From Aurelia coerulea (Eukaryota; Cnidaria; Scyphozoa; Semaeostomeae; Ulmaridae): DNA of 64,000 bases. The translations under genes were made by a program, and so were the position numbers. The notes under the pieces were generated by a model. The model was not told where the DNA came from, did no database searches, and saw only the letters and a program-made list of their open reading frames with translations. Position 1 is the stretch's first letter; every line of letters starts with the position of its first letter. The DNA is taken from assembly GCA_039566865.1 (NCBI GenBank), contig CM076944.1, positions 17,010,501 to 17,074,500 on the forward strand, written 5' to 3'. Shown here piece after piece: positions 23,490-34,039 of this stretch.

Positions 23490-25341
23490 TTAAATTTGCT
23501 TTACAGCGGCACACTATGTTGCAAGTGAACAGGTTACAGGAGTCAGCAAAGAAACAAATATGTGAGCTCCAGTTTCACAAATTTTAGCAGCCAAGGATCG
23601 TCCATAAAGTACATTTAACACTTGTTTGCGTCCATATAAGATGATGATCCCTTAAAGCTGCCTTTGAAGGATATTTTTTCTTTCCTTGCGGCTCTTCTTC
23701 GGCTCTGTTTATAAAGATTTTGTAAAACTTTACAGTAAAATTGTGTAAACATTCATCGGCCTCTCGCTGCAGGGTCGACACGAAATGCAACCCACCAGGA
23801 TGCGATGACGTCATCGGGAAACGAAAATTACAGTACGACTATCATCGGCATTCGGGAGATAACGAAAATAAGACAGGGCGAGCACAGCAACGGAACACTC
23901 GTCTGTTTGTAAGTCCCGCCAAATTGCATGTGTCGCTGCAGCCTTGTGCGAATGTGACAACCGACAAAAACATGGCCGCCAACTAAATTCCTACTGCGGC
24001 TGCCCAGTATCGACAACTTTTGCCGAACCAGGCCACTTGCTAAGCACGGTCAAGATTCTGGTCGACAGATCTCCCCAACAAGTTTGTGATATGGTAAAAT
24101 GCGAGTTGCGAGTTGCAGTTGCGAGTTGCGAGTTACACTTATTTTGCGAGTTGCGAGTTGCACTTATTATGCGAGTTACGAGTTGCGAGTTGCACTTAAT
24201 TTGCGAGTTGCGAGTTGAACGAAAGTTGCGAGTTGCGAGTTGCGAGTTGAACGAAAGTTGCGAGTTGGAAACTCAAAAGTGCGAGTTGGAAACTCAAAAG
24301 TGCGAGTTGAAACAAAAATGACGAGTTGCCTGTTTTCTTTTGAATGAATGAATTTTTCGCCAAATAAAAGAGTTTTTTGAAGTTGCAATTGAATTTAGAA
24401 CTGTTTCATGGATTTAGCGTTTTAGGCCGTTGTAATTTTCTTTATAATAAATCAATTATAAGAAGCTGCAGGCCTATTACAATTTGTGGCTTTCATTCCT
24501 CCAAGTCGTTCACGAAGCTAAAAGTTTCTTACTTTCAAGTGAAAATTTCAGCTTTTTAGTTCTTAAGCTTCTTCGTGTGTTTCTTATTATTTCAATCAGT
24601 TCAGCTTTCTCAATTTTTGGTGATATGAGTTGCAGTGGTTAAAACAAAATGTGCATTGCCAACCCAGATAATTACTGTATGATATTTGTTTATGATTTAC
24701 CGATCTGAGAATGTTCATGTGAGGGGGAGGCAAATTAGCATACACAGCCAAACTTCAAACGGATCTGAAACTTAGGTCTGTCTGAGTTTCTCAAATGTGA
24801 GGTAGTCTTAGATCCAGCTAGCTGACTTTGAATGAAATAGATTTTATCATTGTTTCACTTCAAAACAGTTAGACCAAGCTGGCTGACTTTGAATGAAATC
24901 TTGATTGTTTTGATTGCCAAAGGAACACAAGGACTCTCACTCCTATTTGTTTTGAAAATTCATTGCGCCCAGGAAAGGTCGACCTGAAAACTCAGACCAG
25001 CCTGAGAAAACGAAATGAGTTTTAGGTTGACCTGAGCTTCATTTTGCCTGCATCGTGTGCGCACTACAAAGGGCTTCATTTGCAAACGGAAAGAGTTTCA
25101 AACCGATCTGAAACTCAGACCGGTCTGAGTTTGCTCATATGAGGGTAGTCTTAAGAATCCTAGATTTGTTGGATATATTGTCATCTATCAGTGAATTTAT
25201 GACTCCGAGACCTCTAAAAATATTGGTGTGATAAGTGGTCTGTGCGCTTAACTGAGGAAATATGGTGCTACTGAACAAAACTCTATTCCAAACAAAACGA
25301 ATGCTGTTTAGATTGAAGACAACGAATTCAGTCAATTGCAT
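23490..25341. other. Non-coding stretch downstream of the HECT gene
   Basis: No gene seen. It holds the GCGAGTTG minisatellite (24099-24330), scattered GTTTCTTA words near 24510-24590, and two related blocks (24773-24830 and 25095-25150) with GATCTGAAACT and TCTGAGTTT in the same orientation. The part just left of 25342 should contain the 3' UTR of the minus-strand HECT gene. Confidence 0.4.
24099..24330. repeat. GCGAGTTG minisatellite
   Basis: Direct repeats of TGCGAGTTGCGAGTTG in groups of two or three, separated by short spacers such as CACTTATTT, AACGAAA and GAAACTCAAAA, about 25 units over 230 bp. All three frames are open by composition; not a gene. Confidence 0.9.
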
Positions 25342-26448
25342 TTAGCATCTTCCAAAGTCTGGACCATCAAAGATATCATCAGAAAAGTTTGCAATAAATT
25401 CTTTTGGTGATCCAGTGTATCTTTTGGTAGTGGGAACTGTTAGGGTAGCTGCACATGTATTTGCAACTATCCTGGCCCCTGAAGATTCATCAGCACTGTG
25501 GTCAAATTCAATATAACCTCGGGTACCAACAGCTGGTTTGTGATAAGATCCTGTAATGAACTGTAAGACATCATTGAGGAAAAGAACCCTTGTATCTCCT
25601 GGAGTTGTGTTTGATCCAACGGTTGCTATGATTTCCTGGTCATCAACTTCTACTCGGCTCTCGATGCTTTGCAGAGAAATAACATTTCTGGAAATTTTAC
25701 CCTTTTTGCAACTCTTAAGAATAGAGAACCAATTGAAAAGCACAGTCTCCTCCTTTGCTCGTTCATTGGAACCAGGGAGTCCTAGTTTTGCAGTGAAAAT
25801 TTCTTCCATCTCCTTGACAGACAATTCTTGCTCAGTGAAAACTAGAAGCGCTTCCTTCTTGTATGCTTTTAGAATAGGGAGAACACCAAAGGTCATCAAA
25901 CCAGCCTTGAAACTTTCAATTTCCTCAAAACAGGAGCTTACAATGAAGTGTTTTCCTGCTGCTTCAAACAATGCTACCTTGCCAAGACTCATTGCTGCAT
26001 ACCCAAAATTAAATCTTTCTTTGAGATCATCAAACATTTTATTGCATGCAGATTGATCCTTGCTCTTACTCAATGCCTCAAGCTTTTCTTTCAATGTTAC
26101 TGCTTGTTCAGTATATACAGGCAATTCTTTACTAATAGCATCACAATCTTCCAGTAACTCATGCTCTAAGATGTGTTGTGCCAGCACTTCAGCTAAGTAA
26201 TTAGGGCCCGGCAAACCATTTAGGATTCCAATGGCAACCAATTTCCCAAACAGCTCATACATTCTCTTATTAAGTGCTGTTTGGTCATGTGTAAAGGTCA
26301 AATATGGAGTCTGACCTCTCATGAGTGGGCCTTGTACACTTTTATACAGCAGTGAATAAAATTCACACATTAACCCTCCTTTTTCCACACCAGCTTCACC
26401 TACAAAGACCACTCTGATTTTTGGCTTCCAGTCTTCCGCATCCATATC
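25342..26448 (-). CDS. HECT-type E3 ubiquitin ligase catalytic exon
   Basis: About 368 residues covering a whole HECT domain and ending at the gene's stop. The N-lobe opens with RVVFVGEAGVEKGGLMCEF (the family's GE.G.D.GG..REF block) and LFGKLVAIGILNG. The C-lobe has the catalytic segment ANTCAATLTVPTTKRY with Cys at about residue 331 from the first Met; this Cys accepts ubiquitin from E2 and passes it to substrate. The segment continues some 36 residues beyond the Cys, longer than the usual HECT tail. It is preceded by exons 26495-26521/31767-31827, 32802-32906 and 35039-35504. The acceptor is unclear: the previous exon's donor is only 46 bases away. No stops interrupt the domain. Confidence 0.85.
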   Translation of the reverse strand, partial: DMDAEDWKPKIRVVFVGEAGVEKGGLMCEFYSLLYKSVQGPLMRGQTPYLTFTHDQTALNKRMYELFGKLVAIGILNGLPGPNYLAEVLAQHILEHELLEDCDAISKELPVYTEQAVTLKEKLEALSKSKDQSACNKMFDDLKERFNFGYAAMSLGKVALFEAAGKHFIVSSCFEEIESFKAGLMTFGVLPILKAYKKEALLVFTEQELSVKEMEEIFTAKLGLPGSNERAKEETVLFNWFSILKSCKKGKISRNVISLQSIESRVEVDDQEIIATVGSNTTPGDTRVLFLNDVLQFITGSYHKPAVGTRGYIEFDHSADESSGARIVANTCAATLTVPTTKRYTGSPKEFIANFSDDIFDGPDFGRC

Positions 26449-26494
26449 CTCAATTTGGGCACAGAGGGTCTGGCCAGAAATGTGTTCCTCTTAC

Positions 26495-26521
26495 CTGCAT
26501 ATTAATGCACACATGGAAGCC
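26495..26521 (-). pseudogene. 3' part of an 84-bp HECT-gene exon split by gypsy
   Basis: Minus-strand continuation of the exon fragment at 31767-31827. The last four bases AGCC (26518-26521) are the duplicated target site. After removal of the retroelement the two parts give 28 codons in phase 0 and end in a near-consensus donor CAG/GTAAGAG (GT at 26493-26494). The residues include HVCINMQ, completing a Cys/His-rich motif with CAIC in the other half. Confidence 0.65.
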
Positions 26522-26665
26522 TGTGGGATCTGGGAACAAGTTCTATGACAACTAGTTTCCAGGCCCAGGGACCGGGAGGCATGTGTAAGTAAACAAGATG
26601 GTGGACTTTAGCAGTGCAGCACTGTAGTGATATCAATCGTAGTTTATCATCTTAGGGATCTTACA
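26522..26665 (+). repeat. 5' LTR of the gypsy element
   Basis: 144 bp, begins TGTGGGATC and ends GATCTTACA. It is essentially identical to the copy at 31624-31767, indicating a recent insertion. The next bases form the tRNA primer-binding site. Confidence 0.92.
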
Positions 26666-26711
26666 ATGGCGCTGCGAGCAGGATCGAGTTAGGCCTAACA
26701 ACTGATTCAAG

Positions 26712-28623
26712 ATGTCAACAACATTGACAAACCTGAGGTCAATATGTGGAGAGTTCAAAACGGATGAGTATGGATCCAGTAATACCGACAGAAAATGGAA
26801 GGCCTACATTGAGAATTTTGAGAGCTGTCTTGAATTTGAAGATGTAACTGATGCAAAGAAAAAGAGGTCAGCTCTGCTGGCAATTGGGGGTTCAGAACTC
26901 CGGGAAATCTTGAAGACTCTGGAGGAAGACACTCCAAACACATATGCAACAGCAAAGGCTGCTCTTGATGCGTATTTTAAGGAAAAAAAGAATTTAACAG
27001 CAGAGCGGTACAGATTTTTCTGTATGAAACCTGAAAGCTCAACAGAGACTCATGATCACTGGATAACAAGACTGAAAACAGCAGGGAATGATTGTGAGTT
27101 TGACAAAATGGATTTGAAGGAAGCCATTAAATTAGCAGTAACAATGCACACTAGTTCCAGCAAGCTACAAGCTGAGATTATAGCACAGGACATGTCATAT
27201 GAAAAGATGGTAGAAAAAGCTAGGGCCATAGAATTGACAAAAAAAGAAGTGGAATATATGAAACAAACAGAAGAAGCATTCAAAATGGAGGCCTCCGCAG
27301 TAGATGCAGTTAGGAGAGAGAGTAAATCTCAGTACAAGGGAGATATACAACCAGGATCAAAGGCTGTTCGTTTCCGTGATCGACCAAGCTACAGGTCTCA
27401 AGTGAATCGACAGAACAAGAATTGTCAGCGCTGTGGAGAATATTTCACAGGACAACATGAATGCAGGGCAAGGAACGTCACCTGTTACAAATGTCAAAGG
27501 CCTGGTCATTTTGCAAGAATGTGTAACACAAAGAACACAATCGATTACGTGCAAGCAGAACCAGAGCAGGAGGAATATGATTTTGATTCAGTAGAGTTTG
27601 AGCTTGATCCAATTGAAACAGCAATCAAAGCGGAGAGCACAATCTTCAGTTCCAAACAATATCCTTCTACAAATGTAAATCTTAAAATAAATGGAGTCAA
27701 AATACAGATGAAAATAGATTCTGGGTCAGAAGTGAATGTAATAGGGCAAGATGTGTATCAACAGATATTGAATAACAGTCAAAAGAAAATAACACTGCAA
27801 AAATCCAAGGCCAAATTGAAGCCATATAATTCCCCACCTTTGCAGATAAGGGGGAAATTTAGAGCCAAGATTGAAAGTAGAAAACAAGCAACATCAGCAG
27901 ATATCTATGTAGCAGCAAGCAGTGATGTAAAATCTATTCTCAGCAAATACACTGCTTTTGATATGAATATATTGCAAATTTCTGTGGAGGAATTAACAAA
28001 AACCCTTGACAAAAAGGAGGTTCCAGAAATACAACACTTGTCTTACACAGAAATGTCTAAACATCTGACAACAGAAAAGGAAATAAATCAGAAATTACTA
28101 AAATTGAAAGAGCCAATTCAGTCTGAAGCACAAGTTAATGAAATGATAGGGCAGTATCCTAAGGTCTTCCAAGGAATAGGATGTCACAAGTACAGACAAA
28201 TAAAGCTGGACATTGATTCAACAGTAACTCCCAAGATCCAAGCACAAAGGAAAATTCCATTTGCCAAAAGAGAGCCACTAGAAGACATTTTAAGTGAATT
28301 AGAGAAAGAAGATATCATAGAAGAAGTTCAAGGGCCAACAGAATGGATATCTAATCTTGTCTTGACTCCTAAATCAGATGGGAAATTGAGGATGAATATA
28401 GACATGACAACAGCTAATTCTGCAATCAAAAGAACAAGACATGTGATACCAACACTAGAAGAGCTTAGATACAAGTTGAATGGAGCTACAGTTTTCTCCA
28501 AACTAGATATGAAACAAGGATACATGCAGTATCAGTTACACCCTGAGAGCAGACACATGACTGTTTTCTACACACATCAAGGCCTACGCAGAATGAAGAG
28601 ATTGAATTTTGGCACCAATTCTG
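26712..28623 (+). pseudogene. Gypsy gag-protease-RT (N-terminal part)
   Basis: Begins with ATG 47 bases after the 5' LTR. Residues 1-~235 are the gag capsid-like region. A zinc-knuckle region with two Cys/His clusters follows (CQRCGEYFTGQHEC, then CYKCQRPGHFARMC). The aspartic protease active site is MKIDSGSEVNVIG at about residue 335. RT begins near residue 520 with EWISNLVLTPKSDGKLRMN and VFSKLDMKQGYMQYQLH (first catalytic Asp). The frame runs into the MITE at FGTNS; the remaining ~45 residues of the open frame are MITE-derived. The element's own RT resumes after 29058. Confidence 0.88.
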
Positions 28624-29058
28624 CCCCAGGGGGGGGGGTACTCATTGACTTTCAGTACGGGGGGGTCCGTGCCAATATTTGGGGTCCGAAATTTTACATC
28701 AAATCAATATTTGGGGTCTGTGAATTACAACATGGACAACAATTGAATATTTGGGGTCAACAAATCTGAGGAAAGGAAGAATCCTGCAATTTGGCCCTGA
28801 AGTTGCGAATCACGAAATAAATGCTTTGGTATTATTCAAAAACTGAGAAAAATCAAGAGGCTCAAATTGAAATCATTCAAAAACATGTAAGGGGCCCCAG
28901 AAATAGATAACAATATTTGGGGTCTCCAAAACATTAGACTCAATATTTGGGGTCCCCAAATCATTAGGCTTAATATTTAGGGGTCAGCAAAGAAAAAGTG
29001 GCACGGACCCCCCCCCCCCCCGTATTGAAAGTTAGGGAGTACCCCCCCCCCCCCTGGG
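28624..29058. mobile_element. Poly-G-ended MITE, copy 3
   Basis: 435 bp with ends CCCCAGGGGGG...CCCCCCTGGG and inner GTACTC/GAGTAC words, flanked by AATTCTG (28617-28623 and 29059-29065). The interior has seven or more copies of a CAATATTTGGGGTC word. It interrupts the gypsy RT, so it arrived after an already young retroelement. Confidence 0.9.
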
Positions 29059-29065
29059 AATTCTG

Positions 29066-30390
29066 AAGCAGAACTATTCCATGAAGAGGTTAGGAAAACA
29101 CTATCAGATATCAACAACTGTGAAAACATTTATGATGATATTATAGTGTATGGGAGAGACCAGAAAGAACATAACCAAGCCTTGATTAGGGTGCTACAAA
29201 GATTAGAAGATTGTGGATTAACATTAAAGAAAGAAAAATGTGAATTCAACAAAAGAGAGATCAAGTTTTGTGGCTGTATCTTCTCACAACAAGGAATGAA
29301 AACAGATCCAGAAAAAATTACAGCTGTCATGGAAGCCAAAGAACCTTCTTCTATTGCAGAACTGAGATCATTTTTAGGCTTATGCAACTTCAGCTCAAAT
29401 TTTGTTCGTAACTATTCCATGATCACATCACCACTAAGAGAGATGACAAAGAAAGGTGCACACTTTGAATGGACAACAGAGGGAAGGGCTGCTTTTAAGA
29501 AATTAAAGGAGAGTATTTGCAGAGAACAAACACTCAGGTACTTTGATCCTAACAAGAAAACTAGAGTATACGTAGATGGATCAAAAAAGGATGGTATCGG
29601 TAGCATACTGGCACAATATGATAACAAAACAGATAGTTATCAGCCAGTCCGATATAACAGCAGACCCCTCAAAGATGCAGAAACGAGATACTCACAGATA
29701 GAAGTGGAAAGTCTGGCAGTGCATTTTGGCATAACAAAAAATCATATCTATCTCTATGGTTTGCAGAACTTTGAAGTGATAACAGATCATCTTCCACTCT
29801 TGCCACTTTACAACAAGTACAAACAAGAGGTACCCCCAAGGATCAAGCATCATCGAGTAATGACGCAAGGCTACAATTTTAAGCTTTTGTACGAAAAGGG
29901 TTCAACTAATCCAAGTGACTATCTATCGCGATACCCTGTAAAGGCTGAGAAAGGAGTCTTAGAGGAGGAGAATGAGTTAGATCTAGATGTCAACCTTTTG
30001 ATAAAGTGGGCACTGCCAAATGCAATCACTGTAGAGATCATGCAACAAAACACATCTGCATCAGAAGAAATGAACAATCTTAGAAAAGCAATAGATATTG
30101 GCTATATTCCAATAGCACACACAAAGCAGTTGCATTCATACAAGAAGCTTTTAAGTGAGCTTTCAGTTGAAGAGGGATTGATTATGAGAGGGGAAAGAAT
30201 TATAGTTCCCCCAGAAATTCGTAGTAAAGTTGTCAAAGTTGCACATGAAAGCCATTTAGGTGCTGTTAAAACTAAACAGTTGATAAAAGAAACGATGTGG
30301 TTTCCAAAAATTGATGAATATGTAAAGTTAGAGATCCAAGCCGATCCAAGACTGTCTTCCCTGTCAAGCAGTGAACAGTACTCCTCAACA
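29066..30390 (+). pseudogene. Gypsy RT C-terminus, RNase H and integrase finger
   Basis: Continues the RT with the catalytic YDDIIVYG, then LGLCNFSSNFVRNYS and the tether. RNase H shows VYVDGSKKDGIGSILAQ, with DGS where DAS is usual, and later ITDHLPLL. The H2C2 zinc-binding lead of integrase is visible as AHESHLGAVKTKQLI. The second half of the finger (CLPC) is in the next frame because of a single-base shift near 30340. Confidence 0.85.
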
Positions 30391-31453
30391 AGAGCCAATT
30401 AAACCCAGCGTGTTGCCAGAAGAGCCGTGGAGCAGTCTAGTGTCAGATTTGTATGGACCTCTTCCATCTGGAGAATACCTGCTTGTTGTCCAAGACATGT
30501 ATTCAAGGTTTCCAGCAGTTGAAATTCTACACTCTACCAAAGCCCCAAGTGTAATATCGGCACTAGATCGTATCATGTCAAATTTTGGAATTCCAGACAC
30601 ATTTGGTAGTGACAATGGGCCACCTTATAACTCTGACGACATGGACAAGTTTGCAGCATATATGGGTTATTCCCATCACAAAAAAACGCCCTATGCTCCA
30701 TGGGCCAATGGTATGGCAGAGACATTCATGAGATTCTTAAAGAAACTCATGCAGACCTGTAAGATAGAACAATCAAACTGGAGGCAGCAACTGCAGCGAT
30801 TTCTTAGGGCATACCGAGCGGCACCGCACAAAAGTACTGGATTTGCCCCTTCTACAATAATGTTCAATGGCCGACGATACAAAACAAGACTTCCTACAAA
30901 GAAGATTCACGAGAATGTGTTCAAGAAAGAAATTAAAGAAGCAGACAACAAATCAAAACAGAGAATGAAAAGGTATGCAGATCACAAGAGCTATGTTAAA
31001 AAGAGTGATATAAAAGTAGGGGATTGGGTGCTAGTAAAGCAGCTAAAGAAAAACAAACTCACTCCAGCGTACAATCCAGAGCCATATGAAGTTGTTCGAA
31101 GAAACGGTAGTCAAATAATAGCCAATAGGTATGACAAGGTTATAAAGAGACATGTAAATCATTTCAAGAAAGTTCACAGAAATCTCACAGGGGCCACGCC
31201 GCCAAGGTTCCAAAGGACGATGGAGGAGGACTTCTTTGAGCCACTCTTTCGAGAAGATGAAACAGTAACAGATGTCGGATCAGGGGGAGAAGATAGAACG
31301 GACAGGGAAGGGAATCAGGAAGGAGCAGAGATACCGGGTGACGCAGCAGAAACAGAAGCAGACAGAACATTAGAACAAACTGAAACAAGAGTAGCGCGTC
31401 CACAGAGAATTCGAAGGAAACCAGCAAGGTACAGGGATGAGAACTTTGAGTAA
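30371..31453 (+). pseudogene. Gypsy integrase core and C-terminal domain
   Basis: Integrase core: WSSLVSDLYGPLPSGEY (first Asp), FGSDNGPPY (second Asp) and GMAETFMRFLKKL (Glu). A chromatin/DNA-binding C-terminal module follows (VGDWVLVKQLKKNKLTPAY, then EPYEVVRRNG). The acidic tail, rich in Glu, Thr and Arg, ends at the TAA before the purine tract. All three acidic catalytic residues are kept, so only the upstream frameshift and MITE disable the polyprotein. Confidence 0.88.
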
Positions 31454-31623
31454 AAAGAAGAAACCTGCGGAAGGAACTTTTTGAGTTAAAACAGTTATAT
31501 ATTGGACAACATGCCATGATTTGAGTTTAAGACTCTTAAGAGACTCTGTGGAGTATAAAAGTTGGTTAGAACATTTAATTGAACAAACTATGGACCGTTC
31601 AGAAATATTGTTTTGGGGAGGAA

Positions 31624-31767
31624 TGTGGGATCTGGGAACAAGTTCTATGACAACTAGTTTCCAGGCCCAGGGACCGGGAGGCATGTGTAAGTAAACAAGA
31701 TGGTGGACTTTAGCAGTGCAGCACTGTAGTGATATCAATCGTAGTTTATCATCTTAGGGATCTTATA
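31624..31767 (+). repeat. 3' LTR of the gypsy element
   Basis: 144 bp copy of the 5' LTR with ATA in place of ACA at its end. It is preceded by the purine-rich GGGGAGGAA. The end is ambiguous by one base because AGCC of the target site begins at 31767. Confidence 0.92.
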
Positions 31768-31827
31768 GCCCAAACTATGAAGGCAAATAGCACAGCCCTC
31801 CGCATCATTCTGGTCTTCAACCTTGCC
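31767..31827 (-). pseudogene. 5' part of the gypsy-split HECT-gene exon
   Basis: Starts at an acceptor (TTCTAG, complement at 31828-31829) and reads in phase 0 through EDQNDAEGCAICLHSLG up to the retroelement. It follows, also in phase 0, from exon 32802-32906. CAIC with the downstream His and Cys looks like a small zinc finger next to the HECT domain. The exon is physically broken by 5.2 kb of antisense gypsy sequence; unless the gypsy is spliced out, the gene is inactive. Confidence 0.65.
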
Positions 31828-31829
31828 CT

Positions 31830-32800
31830 AGAACATAACAATGCATACTATAAATTCTAAATAACTAAAACTGGAATTACATTTCATGAAATTTTTTTGC
31901 CATATCTGTAACTGAGGAAACAAATAGGTTTGTGGGCGTTTCTTCAGCCTATTTATAGTGGCTACGAGTTATAGCTATGTCTATTCCCTTTCAGTTTATT
32001 TTATCTAACATTGATTTATAGATCAGGAAGAGCATTTGGCTTCACTGCTTCCTTCCTTTCAGATAACCATGAGATTGCAGCAGATATTTCAACAGTTTAG
32101 GCTAACTCTTGTCTCTGGAAAGTTAACATTGGCAAAAAGCGTCTATAATTTGAAACAATCATCAAGGGAATACTGCTTTGGAAATAAGACAGGAACTTGA
32201 TAACATAATGGCAAGATTATCACAACATTTCGCTGATTATCACTTTTAATAGGCCTAAAATCAAATCAAATCCATCTTTGGTCACCAAATTCAGAATAAA
32301 AAATAACATTGTGCTTATTTGACCATATTTTGCAATTTGGCTGCATTTCTTCATATTTCATTTTGCTCTATTTCGCAGTAGTTTGTTTCAGCGATTAGAA
32401 AAAGCCTAACATTTTTAAACTTACGGTTACGAGCTTCTTAAAAATACAGTAAACTGTTGTGCAGAGATGTTTTAATTTTTAGATTTTGATGTACGATTTG
32501 GTCTTTGTTGAAGATCAGTTAGTCTCCATGTTGAAGATTTCTACAAATTTCAAAAAGAAAGCAATGTTTTAAGAGCTTTATGCAGCTCTGGCTTTTTTCC
32601 TCCTGGTAAGGCCTGGCATCTTCATAAGGATATACAACAAATGAGAACTGACATTCACCATTTTTGTTATAGTTGCCTAAACATTTTAGGGGCAAGGAGG
32701 GTGCAAGGGGATCCCTTCTCCACCCCACTTTTGCATGGCGCATGGCCCAGCAGACTCCCAATGGTAAATGCAGTTACTGTTTCTTATGAAAAAATAGATA
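31830..32800. other. Intron of the HECT gene
   Basis: No coding or repeat structure recognised beyond AT-rich intronic sequence. Short frames at 32519-32761 on the minus strand do not show splice-compatible conserved sequence. Confidence 0.45.
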
Positions 32801-32801
32801 C

Positions 32802-32906
32802 CTTCATGTCTTTGCACTTCTTCATGTGCATTTCCATTTCTGCACTTGGAACGCTCTTGAGGCACTCCAAACATGTAAGGTCTGGGCCTGGAACACTCTT
32901 TGTGAT
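32802..32906 (-). CDS. HECT gene exon with C2HC (UBZ-like) zinc finger
   Basis: Exactly 35 codons, phase 0 at both ends, with acceptor TTTTAG (complement at 32907-32908) and donor AAG/GTATC (GT at 32800-32801). It encodes CLECLKSVPSAEMEMHMKKC, a CX2C-X11-HX3C motif of the ubiquitin-binding zinc finger type (UBZ-like). In a HECT ligase such a finger could bind ubiquitin or anchor the substrate; that is inference. Phase continuity with 35039-35504 upstream and 31767-31827 downstream supports the exon. Confidence 0.7.
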
Positions 32907-33635
32907 CTAAAATGTAGGAGTTAGGCTGCATTACAAGGAAACCCCAACTATTGGGTGCAGTAAACAGACCTTGAAAATGCAGCATTACTCTCAAATATTG
33001 AGACATGAAATATTATTTTCTTTCTGTTGTGAACATTTCCTTCCTTCAAGTGAGACCTTTTTAACTGGGTATGTTTTTAGATTATATAGTTTTAACTTTT
33101 GTATCTCTTATATTATATTGTACACCCTGTAATTAGATCTATGCTTTCCCCAATTCATGCTACACCTAACTTTTCATTTCTTCGTTAAATGTTACATGCA
33201 TACTAACATACATAGATTCCTGTAATAGAGCAAATAAAGAGCAAATAAAGTCCTGTATTTCAACTGCATCCATCCATTAAAATCACCATCAGGGAGGTAC
33301 AAGGTATGGTTGAAACCAAAAAAAAATTTGCCCATAAAGTTTTCCAGTGTGAATTCTCGAATCTGACATTGCTCTTTTTGAGGGAAATATTTTATAACCG
33401 GGTGCGCGATCAATCGCTCCCAAACGTTCGTCTGGGCACGCGCCCCCCAGCTTTGTCATTCAAAAATAATCTACGTACTTGTGAAATTCAAAAAAATCTT
33501 TTTACAATTTTCCAAGAAGACCTGATCAATTGTATTCTCTAGAAATGGGGTGTTTCCAGCGATCTAAAGGGAGTGCGGTCATGAAAATTTCCTGGGGGCA
33601 AGTCCAAATGATTCTTTTGTCTTTTTTGCATGCCA

Positions 33636-33938
33636 CCTGTACGAAAATACAAGGCCATGTAATAGCCATGTACAGGCCTTGTAGTTATGGCCTTGTAACC
33701 TTGTGATAGCCTGGAATAGCCTTGCTGTAACCTTGTAAATGGCTTGAAAAATGCTAATTAGCCTTGCAGAAGCCTTGTGGAAACCTTGTGTTAGACTGGT
33801 TGCAGCTTGGAATCTTACTGATAGCCTTGTAATTTTCTTCCAAGGTTAGTACAAGGTCATAACAAGGTCATAATCCCCTCTACAAGGCTAAAACTTGGCC
33901 TCTACAAGGCCAAGTTTAGCCTTGTATTTTTGTACAGG
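33636..33938. mobile_element. MITE packed with CCTTGTA words
   Basis: Inverted ends CCTGTACGAAAATACAAGGC and its complement, with a short CACC-like flank on both sides whose exact limit is unclear. The interior contains many copies of CCTTGTA or TACAAGG in both orientations. It lies in an intron of the HECT gene. Confidence 0.65.
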
Positions 33939-34039
33939 CACCTATAATAAAAGAATTGACCCTTCCATTACTAATGTGGCATAGGTGGCTTTTTTATTGG
34001 AGTTTTATTACGTAGACTATGAAAGTTTAAAAACTAAGG

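Larger units (their letters stand above)
26522..31767 (+). mobile_element. Ty3/gypsy LTR retrotransposon, young, MITE-interrupted
   Basis: A complete LTR element in the opposite orientation to its host gene. LTRs of 144 bp (26522-26665 and 31624-31767) begin TGTGGGATCTGG and appear to differ at only one base near the 3' end. The flanking AGCC (26518-26521 and about 31767-31770) is a 4-bp duplication. A primer-binding site TGGCGCTGCGAGCAGGAT follows the 5' LTR after one base, and a purine tract GGGGAGGAA precedes the 3' LTR. The polyprotein is gag-protease-RT-RNase H-integrase without env. It is disabled by a MITE in RT (28624-29058) and a frameshift near 30340. Confidence 0.92.

Noticed and set aside
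24176..24388. Overlapping frames in the GCGAGTTG repeat
   Set aside because: Low-complexity translation of a minisatellite.
32519..32761. Extra HECT-gene exon on the minus strand
   Set aside because: No splice sites with the required phase 0 and no conserved zinc or HECT-like residues; the three other exons already join in phase.
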